NCBI GenBank assembly: GCA_937883755.1
Contig: CAKZYA010000027.1
Coordinates: 1-58,388, forward strand
Direction of reading: 5' to 3'
DNA: 58,388 nt
Origin: an uncultured Flammeovirgaceae bacterium
GTDB taxonomy: Bacteria > Bacteroidota > Bacteroidia > Cytophagales > Cyclobacteriaceae
Shown in pieces: positions 51,612 to 58,388 of this stretch (within the stretch, counting starts at the first letter, position 1; the number at the start of each line of letters is the position of its first letter). Made by a program: the position numbers and the translations under genes. The notes under the pieces are model-generated. The model worked only from the letters and a program-made list of their open reading frames with translations, had not been told where the DNA came from and did not search any database.

Positions 51612-52814
51612 ATGATTGATCGACGTTCATTTCTCCGAAAATCGGCAATAGCTGGAACTACTCTAGGAATAGCTTCTTGTACTCCCTCAGCACTTCGGAT
51701 AGCTGAAAAGCAGCTTAATATACAATATTCTTCACTATACCTGCCGAAGCTACGCATCTCCCTCGATCGAGTAGTGAAAGAAACGGTAGGCTTACGTCCG
51801 TATCGAACCATCGGACCCCGCATTGAGAAAGAAGAACTGGGAAGTAAAACTCTGGTGCACAACTACGGGCACGGCGGTAGTGGCTGGTCACTTTCTTGGG
51901 GGTCGGCTGAATTAGCGGCTAACTTAGTAGATGAATCCTGGAGTCCGAAAGCTCCATTGGCTTCAACGGCTGCTAATACCTTAGTTCTACCAACAAGTAC
52001 TGCTCAAAAAGTAGCAGTGATTGGCTGCGGAGTTATTGGGTTAACTACCGCCCGCACTCTGCAACGGCGAGGCTACGAAGTGACGATTTATACCAAAGAA
52101 ATGGCACCGGATATTACCTCTAGCAAAGCCACCGGTACCTGGTCGCCTACTCATCGCCTGATTGATTCTGATAAGAAAACTGATACATTTTTTGAGCAGT
52201 TCAAGCAAATGCATCAAACCTCCTTTCTGACATATCAGAATATGTTGGGATTAGGTGACAAAGTAGTCTGGACTGATACTTACGATGTCCGTCAGGATTT
52301 ACGTGCTCACGGTGACTTTTCCCGGGACGATAAGTATACGCTTATGCGTGTATTGCCTAAGTCTCAGTTACTAAACAAAAAGGAACACCCGTTTAAGGCG
52401 CCTACCGTATATCGTAGCACTAGCATGGTTTTTAACATACCATCCTTACTTAAAATGTACACCAACGATTTTCTGCGGTTTGGCGGAACGGTAAAAATTC
52501 AGGAATTTAAACGTATGGAAGATTTTGATGCCCTACCTGAGAAGTATATTGTCAACTGTACGGGAATTGGCGCGAAAGAAATCACGGGTGATGAGTATTT
52601 GACGCCCATCTCAGGGCAACTAGCGTTTGTAATTCCTCAGCAAGAAGTGAATTACCGCATTGCTACCAAAAACGCCTACACCATTAACCGTAAAGATGGT
52701 ATCGTCGTCGGTGGTACCCACAAAATGGGCAGTTGGGATACTACCCCCTCCCGCGAAGATACCGAACGCATGGTACTCGCCATTAAAGAAGTAGCTGATG
52801 CGATGTATACATGA
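51612..52814 (+). CDS. Circularly permuted D-amino-acid-oxidase-like flavoprotein, Tat-exported
   Basis: A 400-aa protein with a twin-arginine signal (RRSFLRK then hydrophobic, possible lipid Cys at C23). In ordinary D-amino-acid oxidases the FAD motif is N-terminal and the signature GLRP to HNYGHGGxG is C-terminal. Here the order is reversed: G60-LRPYR, then H83-NYGHGGSG with SWGSAELA, followed by the dinucleotide motif GCGVIG (138-143), and the chain ends where the missing C-terminal signature would start. It should still bind FAD and oxidise a D-amino acid or similar amine in the periplasm. It is followed by a class V aminotransferase-like Tat protein, perhaps in the same pathway. Confidence 0.82.
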   Translation: MIDRRSFLRKSAIAGTTLGIASCTPSALRIAEKQLNIQYSSLYLPKLRISLDRVVKETVGLRPYRTIGPRIEKEELGSKTLVHNYGHGGSGWSLSWGSAELAANLVDESWSPKAPLASTAANTLVLPTSTAQKVAVIGCGVIGLTTARTLQRRGYEVTIYTKEMAPDITSSKATGTWSPTHRLIDSDKKTDTFFEQFKQMHQTSFLTYQNMLGLGDKVVWTDTYDVRQDLRAHGDFSRDDKYTLMRVLPKSQLLNKKEHPFKAPTVYRSTSMVFNIPSLLKMYTNDFLRFGGTVKIQEFKRMEDFDALPEKYIVNCTGIGAKEITGDEYLTPISGQLAFVIPQQEVNYRIATKNAYTINRKDGIVVGGTHKMGSWDTTPSREDTERMVLAIKEVADAMYT

Positions 52815-52817
52815 AAA

Positions 52818-52865
52818 AGTGTTCAAGTGTTCAAGTGTTCAAGTGTTCAAGTGTTCAAGTGTTCA
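52818..52865. repeat. Tandem 8-bp repeat (AGTGTTCA)x6
   Basis: Six perfect copies of AGTGTTCA start three bases after the stop of the oxidase gene. They are followed by GAATAC, GAACAC and ATGAACAC words that partly complement the unit, interrupted by GC-rich hairpins. Confidence 0.9.
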
Positions 52866-52897
52866 AAATTACATGAATACCGCGCCACGTAGGCACG

Positions 52898-52924
52898 AAC
52901 ACCGTGCGACGGTCGCCTGAAAAC
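52898..52924. repeat. GC-rich hairpin repeat, copy 2
   Basis: AACACC, then GTGCGACGGTCGCC, then TGAAAAC. It differs from the copy at 17615-17641 by a few bases and keeps the GCGA-CGG-TCGC fold. A second GC-rich unit (CGCGCCACGTAGGCACG, 52881-52897) stands directly before it. Confidence 0.65.
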
Positions 52925-52967
52925 ATGAACACTTATAAAACTAAAGCCTAAAACCCAATCGCCAAAA

Positions 52968-54281
52968 ATGACCAACCTAAGACGATCTTTCCTGAAAAAA
53001 CTAGCTGGAGCGGGTAGTGCCTTATCACTAAGTCCGCTAGTTACCTATTTACACGCTGAAGAGCTATCCGAGTCGTTATTAGAACTTAATCGGCTTTCGC
53101 CCGAAGCGGCTGCTTCAGATGAAGATTTGTGGCGAAGTGTGCAGCAGGCCTACACGGTTTCACCGAATATTATCAATCTGAACAATGGCGGAGTAAGTCC
53201 GCAACCTAAGATTGTGCAAGATGCCGTTGACCGCTACTATCATCTTTCAAATGAAGCTCCCTCCTACTACATGTGGCGTATTCTGGATCAAGGTCGGGAA
53301 TCGCTGCGGATGAAGCTAGCTGACGTTGCCGGATGTTCATCGGAAGAGGTTGCCATAAACCGTAATGCTACCGAAGCCCTGGATACTATCATTTTCGGGT
53401 TGGATTTAAAAAAAGGCGATGAAGTAGTTCTCAGCAAGTACGACTATCCCAACATGATTAATGCTTACAAGCAGCGGGCTAAGCGGGATGGAATTAAGCT
53501 CAACTGGATCACGCTGGATGTTGGCATGGAAGATGAAGACGAAATTGTCAACCGTTATCTAAACGCGATTACGCCTAACACTAAGCTGATTCATATCACT
53601 CAATTAGTTAATTGGTCGGGACAGGTTGTGTTACCGCAAAAAATTTGCACTGAAGCTCGAAAACGAGGCATCAAGACGGTAGTTGATGGTGCTCACGCCT
53701 TTGCCCATGTTGATTCTAATGTTCCCGAGCTAGGTTGTGATTATTACGGTACCAGCTTACACAAGTGGCTTTGTGCCCCCTTCGGTACGGGCATGATTTA
53801 CGTTAAAAAGGAGAATATTGCCGACCTTTGGCCGCTAATCCCTGACCATGAACCCGAACGGGACGATATCAGAAAGTTTGAAAGCCTAGGAACCCGTTCC
53901 TTTGCACCCGAGCAAGCTATCGGTCAAGCTATTGATTTTCATAATGCGATTGGTGCCGAGCGAAAACGAGCCCGTTTGCATTACCTGAAACGTTATTGGG
54001 TAGATAAAGTGAAAGACCATCCTCACATCCGAATCAACACCCCTCTATCAGCTGAATTTTCGGGTGCACTTTGCAACGTCGGTATTGAAGGTATGGATGC
54101 ATCGGATATCAATAATCGGCTCTTCAAAGAATACAAGATTCACGCAACTCCAGTAAAGTGGGAAGCCCTAAATGGCGTCCGTATTACTCCCCATGTTTAC
54201 ACTAAGTTAAAAGATTTAGATCGGCTAGTAACTGCTTTGTTGGCCTTTGCTGACGAATCTTCTAAGCAAACAATGCGGTAA
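52968..54281 (+). CDS. Class V aminotransferase-like PLP protein, Tat-exported
   Basis: A 437-aa protein with a twin-arginine signal (RRSFLKK, then a hydrophobic stretch to about residue 30). It has the fold type I PLP domain of isopenicillin-N-epimerase-like proteins: NRNATEALD, VVDGAHAFAHVD with D240, and the Schiff-base lysine K266 in GTSLHKWLCAPFGTG. Members act as racemases, epimerases, desulfurases or lyases on amino-acid-type substrates. Its location behind the D-amino-acid-oxidase-like gene, with both proteins exported by Tat, suggests a common periplasmic route on D- or unusual amino acids. That link is inference. Confidence 0.87.
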   Translation: MTNLRRSFLKKLAGAGSALSLSPLVTYLHAEELSESLLELNRLSPEAAASDEDLWRSVQQAYTVSPNIINLNNGGVSPQPKIVQDAVDRYYHLSNEAPSYYMWRILDQGRESLRMKLADVAGCSSEEVAINRNATEALDTIIFGLDLKKGDEVVLSKYDYPNMINAYKQRAKRDGIKLNWITLDVGMEDEDEIVNRYLNAITPNTKLIHITQLVNWSGQVVLPQKICTEARKRGIKTVVDGAHAFAHVDSNVPELGCDYYGTSLHKWLCAPFGTGMIYVKKENIADLWPLIPDHEPERDDIRKFESLGTRSFAPEQAIGQAIDFHNAIGAERKRARLHYLKRYWVDKVKDHPHIRINTPLSAEFSGALCNVGIEGMDASDINNRLFKEYKIHATPVKWEALNGVRITPHVYTKLKDLDRLVTALLAFADESSKQTMR

Positions 54282-54341
54282 AAACAGTCTGGTTTGGCGC
54301 ACTTTTGGCATAGGTTTATCCACTAATCATCCAACTATGTC

Positions 54342-55547
54342 ATGAAAGTTGCTTATTATTCCTTATTAGCGATACTAATAGCCATTTCGGTGCAATGCTC
54401 ATCTAGCAAGCGATTGCTAGAACGAGGCAATTATTATCAAGCCGTAATGGAAGCCACCGATAAACTGAGGAGAAGCCCCAAAAATAAGAAAGCCCAAGCC
54501 GCTTTACATCAGGCATACCCTCTGGCCGTAGAGCAACTACTCAATGATGTTGATCAGGCCAAGAGTACCCGAGCAGCTTTCCAATGGAGTATAGCCGCTG
54601 ATAGTTATCGGTCGCTGAATACCATGTTCGATGCGATTAAAACATCTCCGGCAGCTCGAGGAGTAATTGCCCATCCGAAGGACTTTCATCAGCAGTACGG
54701 ACAGGTAAGAAATAAAGCAGCCGAAGAACAGTATCAAGCGGGCGAGCAGGCTATGCGGGAAAATACCATTGAAAGTGCCCGCCAAGCCTATTTCCACTAT
54801 CAGCAAGCAGGGGAATATGTGGCAAATTATAAAGATGCCAACCAAAAAATGATTGAAGCTCAAGAGGCAGGAACGCTGAAAGTACTGGTAGAAGCTCAAC
54901 CTGTACCTTCTCGCTACTATCAGGTGAGTGGCGGTTTTTTCTACGACCAGGTAGATGATTTTTTGAGAAACTACCAGCAACGCAACCAATTCATTGCTTT
55001 TTATACCCCGCAAGAATTGCAGCGGCAAGGGTCGGTTCCTCCTGACCATGTACTACGGTTACGGTTTGAGGACTTTGTAGTGGGTCAATCCCGCACGCTG
55101 GTGAAGGAGAAAACCGTAACTGCCGACAGTGTAAAAGTGGGCGAAGTAGAAGTAGCTCAACAGCGTCCTAAAACTCGGACGCTATCCCGCGATGTTACTC
55201 AGGTTAGCACATCAGGCAAAACAGTAAAAAAACCGGTCTACGGAACGGTGAGTGCCAAACTTATCACCACCCGCATGGAAATTACCTCAGGAGGCATTTT
55301 GGGAGTGTTGATCACGGATACCAACCAGCGCCGGCTATTGCAAGATGACCTACAGGGCGAACACATTTGGTTTGCCGAGTGGGGACGTTTTCAGGGCGAT
55401 GAACGAGCTCTTAACGAAGAAGAGCTAGCCCTTTGTAATTTACCCGAGGCCGTTCCTCCCCCACCTCAGCAGTTATTTGTAGAATTTACTAAGCCGTTGT
55501 ACGATCAGCTTACTGACCGATTAAATCGCTTCTATCAGAATTACTAA
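54342..55547 (+). CDS. Hypothetical lipoprotein with TPR-like N-terminus
   Basis: A 401-aa lipoprotein (lipobox SVQC, C19). Residues 25-180 are helical and TPR-like (LLERGNYYQAVMEATDKLRRSPKN, QYQAGEQAMRENTIESARQAYFHYQQAG). The second half is beta-rich with no domain I can name (VLRLRFEDFVVGQSRTLVKE, VYGTVSAKLITTRMEITSGG). It is presumably on the periplasmic face of the outer membrane. It stands 60 bases behind the PLP gene and converges on the subtilase. Confidence 0.7.
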   Translation: MKVAYYSLLAILIAISVQCSSSKRLLERGNYYQAVMEATDKLRRSPKNKKAQAALHQAYPLAVEQLLNDVDQAKSTRAAFQWSIAADSYRSLNTMFDAIKTSPAARGVIAHPKDFHQQYGQVRNKAAEEQYQAGEQAMRENTIESARQAYFHYQQAGEYVANYKDANQKMIEAQEAGTLKVLVEAQPVPSRYYQVSGGFFYDQVDDFLRNYQQRNQFIAFYTPQELQRQGSVPPDHVLRLRFEDFVVGQSRTLVKEKTVTADSVKVGEVEVAQQRPKTRTLSRDVTQVSTSGKTVKKPVYGTVSAKLITTRMEITSGGILGVLITDTNQRRLLQDDLQGEHIWFAEWGRFQGDERALNEEELALCNLPEAVPPPPQQLFVEFTKPLYDQLTDRLNRFYQNY

Positions 55548-55548
55548 C

Positions 55549-58388
55549 CTACTTTTTGATGAATTGCTTGCGATAGGCCTTACCTTGCTGAGTTAGTACC
55601 ATTAGGGAATATATTCCATTAGGTAAATCAGCTACTGAGAGCTGTACTTCATCAGCCAGTTGGTTAGCTACCTCGCGGTATAATTTTCCCTGAGCATCAT
55701 ATATTCTGATTGCTTGAAGCTGCGGATGCTCCACGGTTACCCAGTTAGTTGTCGGATTCGGATATATACTAAACTTCTCTTCCAGCAATAAGGAAGAAAC
55801 AGCAGTTACCTGATCTACCCTCAGAGAGAATGATACAGATACTTGATTATCTGCCTCATCTTGCACTAATAGTCGTATAATCGTTTCCCCAGGGGTTTGG
55901 GCAATTATTTGCAGCGAATCCGATTTAAGATCAACCTTGGCTATTTCCGGGTTTTCTATCTCAACCTGAAATTGAAGTGTGTCTTCTTCCGGATCATCAA
56001 AGAGTGGCAAAAGACTGATTACCCACCGTTGATCTTCTACCAAAAACTGATTATCCAATTGCTGTACCAGCAACGGCGGTTGATTAGGTTCCAATACTGA
56101 GATAATTAACGTGAAGCTAGAATAATTGCCCGCTGGATCATAAGCATACACTAGGGTCTCTTTCTCTCCTAGCTCGTTGGCTTGTCCTATCAACAAATGG
56201 TCCTGAATTCTAAGATTTGCCACAGAACTTTCCAGTATATCTAAATCAATTGAAGAGAACGAAGGGCGAGAAAAACTGTAGGTAAGTGAATCCCGGTCAG
56301 GATCAATAAAGAGTGAATCAAGGTTTAGTTCAACAGGGTTATCTGACAATCGGATTTCTACAATCAATGTATCTTGAACAGGTTGTGGCGGCTGGTTTTC
56401 CGATAGCACGGTTAGTACCAAAGGAACTGCTACTTGATTGCCCGCCTGATCTTTAGCACTAATTATTCCCTGTGATGTGCCCTCTCGTTGAGGAACAATT
56501 GACAAATCACTGCCTAGCACCCGCGCCGTTGCCCGAGTTTCCCCCGTCCAGCGAAAACTAAACTGCAACGAGTCATTCTCCGGGTCAGTTATCAGGCTCT
56601 TTAAATCAACTTGAGCTTCAGCATTATTGATCGCCACCGACAGGCTAATTAACGAGTCCGACCAAACCGGAGGTAGGTTTGGTTCAACCACCACCATAGT
56701 TACCGGAAGAATTGCCAAGGAGTCCTCAGAAACCTGCAATTGAACTTGAGCTTCATACTGACCCACCTCTTGGTTCTCGGCACTCAGCTCAAACCGGAAG
56801 TTACTCGATGCCCGGGGTGATAGGTTTCCGATGGAATCTAACGGAACCAGCCATTTGGGCAATTCACCACTCAATGCCCAGCTCAACGTTTGCGTAAAAC
56901 TGGTATTTTGCAGACGAACTTGTCGGGTGAGCGTACTATCCTGTACTACTTCGCTGGTTACTTTAGGCTGACTAATGAGCAAGAGCGGTGGCTCTAACCC
57001 TATTCCTCTTAAGGGTACGGTGGTTTCAGACTGCTGAGGATCGTCACTAACAATAAGTATTTCTCCAAGCTGCTCACCTAAAGATTCGGGTGAGAAGATA
57101 ACGTCAAATCTGTATCTTTCCTCCGGAGCAATTGTTACTCGCTCGGTTTCTACTGTAAACAACCTATTGTCCGACGCTACAGATTCTATAGTTAATGTAT
57201 CGGTCCCCCGGTTTTGTACCGTGAGTCTTCTCTTTCGAGAAAATGTACGGTACACATCCCCAAAAGCTAGTTGCTCGCTTGTAAGATATAGTTTAGGTTG
57301 CCCCGTAATAGTAAGATTTACCGGAATTTCGGTAACTGGATTATCAGGATCGTCACTAGCTACTTGTAGTATTCCTTCCAGATTACTAGCGTACCGGTCA
57401 CGGGCATTCCAGGAAAAAAGCACTTCTAGAGCAGCTCCAGCTGCTACAGTACCCGAGTCAACCATTAACTGAATCCATTCTTCCGAAGCGGCCGTACTAT
57501 CTAGCGATAACTGAAACATAAGAGGACTTTCTCCCAATTTATTGTCGATAATAATGGTATCTGTTCTCAATTGCCCTGATTCTACCGTAGCCGCTATTGT
57601 TTTGGGACGTAACTGAATACGGGGGGGCTCAGCAGTAGTAGCTTTCACTACATTTGACCAAGGCGAGGAATTCCCTAGCAAGTCTATTGCCCGTAGAGAA
57701 ATATAGTAAGATGTAGCGTATTTCAAGCCCTCCACCACTATAAGATCGGTAGTTCCAGCGGTAGCAGGTAACTTAGGCAAAACTCGCGAAGGCTTACTGA
57801 TTTCGTCCCGCTTTATCTCTTTATCTGATAAATAAATTTCATAGTAGGCAGCAGCGCCCTTCAGCCCATCCGCCCCAGTAGCTGCACCACTAAGGCTTAC
57901 TGAATGAAAGGTGATTTGGGCGACCGAAAGATCAGTGATTGCTGATGGGGGCTTCTCAGTATCTAACGATAAAGCACGGTAAGCATTTACTCTTCCTGCT
58001 CCCAATTCATCTTCATGAGAGGAGTTGGCAGCATCAATATTATCCGTCTGATTTAGCAGTATCTGGCGAAGATGCTGAGCGGAAAACCCCTGACGTTGAA
58101 AGCGAGAGATAACCAGAGATGCTACTCCCGATACGTGCGGACAGGCCATAGAAGTACCAGATAAGTAACCATAGCTATTTCCGGGGAATGTACTTAATAT
58201 CTCTGAACCCGGTGCTGCAATATCAACCCACTCCCCGTAATTGGAAAAGTCTGACTTCACATCATTATGATCAAGCGAAGCTACGGCCATTACTGACTCC
58301 AGTGAAGCAGGATACGCCGCTTTCGCCCGATTTGTTTTATTGTTACCAGCCGCAAATACTACCAAGCCACCCGCCATGGGTCCAATCT
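55549..58388 (-). CDS. Subtilisin-like serine protease with T9SS sorting domain, 5' end outside window
   Basis: The frame is open to the window edge, so the N-terminal part with the signal peptide and the catalytic Asp and His lies outside. About 946 codons are seen. Numbered from the first ATG (58377): oxyanion-hole N12 in AAGNN and nucleophile S76 in GTSMACPHVSG. Then follow a fibronectin-III-like domain (about 135-245), two or three Ig-like domains of the HYDIN/ASPM type (about 260-560), cadherin-like repeats with NQPP openings, and a type IX sorting domain (IYPNPTTNWVTVEH to KQFIKK). It is therefore exported by the type IX system and anchored or released at the surface. Confidence 0.92.
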   Translation of the reverse strand, partial: IGPMAGGLVVFAAGNNKTNRAKAAYPASLESVMAVASLDHNDVKSDFSNYGEWVDIAAPGSEILSTFPGNSYGYLSGTSMACPHVSGVASLVISRFQRQGFSAQHLRQILLNQTDNIDAANSSHEDELGAGRVNAYRALSLDTEKPPSAITDLSVAQITFHSVSLSGAATGADGLKGAAAYYEIYLSDKEIKRDEISKPSRVLPKLPATAGTTDLIVVEGLKYATSYYISLRAIDLLGNSSPWSNVVKATTAEPPRIQLRPKTIAATVESGQLRTDTIIIDNKLGESPLMFQLSLDSTAASEEWIQLMVDSGTVAAGAALEVLFSWNARDRYASNLEGILQVASDDPDNPVTEIPVNLTITGQPKLYLTSEQLAFGDVYRTFSRKRRLTVQNRGTDTLTIESVASDNRLFTVETERVTIAPEERYRFDVIFSPESLGEQLGEILIVSDDPQQSETTVPLRGIGLEPPLLLISQPKVTSEVVQDSTLTRQVRLQNTSFTQTLSWALSGELPKWLVPLDSIGNLSPRASSNFRFELSAENQEVGQYEAQVQLQVSEDSLAILPVTMVVVEPNLPPVWSDSLISLSVAINNAEAQVDLKSLITDPENDSLQFSFRWTGETRATARVLGSDLSIVPQREGTSQGIISAKDQAGNQVAVPLVLTVLSENQPPQPVQDTLIVEIRLSDNPVELNLDSLFIDPDRDSLTYSFSRPSFSSIDLDILESSVANLRIQDHLLIGQANELGEKETLVYAYDPAGNYSSFTLIISVLEPNQPPLLVQQLDNQFLVEDQRWVISLLPLFDDPEEDTLQFQVEIENPEIAKVDLKSDSLQIIAQTPGETIIRLLVQDEADNQVSVSFSLRVDQVTAVSSLLLEEKFSIYPNPTTNWVTVEHPQLQAIRIYDAQGKLYREVANQLADEVQLSVADLPNGIYSLMVLTQQGKAYRKQFIKK

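Overview
The window looks like the chromosome of a marine-type Bacteroidota bacterium, most likely of the Cytophagales. This is inferred from gene content: a subtilase with a C-terminal type IX secretion sorting domain, DUF2911 proteins, a carboxypeptidase-regulatory-like secreted protein, paired PSD1/DUF1553 cytochrome and DUF1501 proteins, several sulfatases, and weak or absent Shine-Dalgarno sequences. No rRNA, tRNA or CRISPR array was recognised.

Region by region. 1-4.8 kb is accessory: a coiled-coil hypothetical, a nuclease-NTPase fusion that looks like a single-gene defence protein, a MITE-like element sitting on the start of a DUF2442 gene, and two copies of a palindromic repeat. 4.8-9.1 kb holds mltG, a WYL regulator with a SnoaL-like target gene and a shared operator, a small membrane protein and a LarA-family isomerase. 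9.4-13.6 kb holds a HEPN-like protein, a Tat-exported phosphotriesterase homologue, and a run of small genes (cytochrome b5-like, DUF4230, peptidoglycan-binding plus caspase-fold protein). 13.6-17.5 kb is a secreted protein and a translationally coupled sulfatase pair. 17.7-23.6 kb holds dnaK with a clear terminator, a hybrid histidine kinase whose membrane domain resembles the ethylene-receptor fold, and a lipoprotein. 23.6-27.3 kb holds a membrane-tethered HTH protein, DUF2911, a lectin-fold secreted protein and rhamnose mutarotase. 27.4-28.2 kb is a small AT-rich cluster (zinc ribbon and DUF1871-like). 28.2-37.8 kb carries two divergent PSD1-DUF1501 gene pairs.

37.8-45.4 kb is a patchwork: an integrase fragment, an IS3-family element whose transposase genes are interrupted by seven insertions of 14-16 bp, a GNAT gene, the tail of a third DUF1501 gene, several small secreted proteins, a decayed relative of the first gene of the window, and DinB and TPR genes followed by hairpins like those of mobile gene cassettes. 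45.4-58.4 kb holds a three-gene unit with a membrane AraC regulator, a VOC fragment, an ADP-ribose/CDP-alcohol diphosphatase-like phosphoesterase, a sulfatase-TrmH couple, a circularly permuted D-amino-acid-oxidase-like protein beside a class V aminotransferase-like protein, a lipoprotein, and the C-terminal part of the sorted subtilase, which runs off the window.

A shared theme is degradation of sulfated, perhaps rhamnose-containing, polysaccharide: three sulfatases, two PSD1-DUF1501 pairs, a DUF1080-like lectin-fold protein and RhaM. That link is inference. The strongest unexplained signal is the set of short hairpin-forming insertions in the IS3 element.
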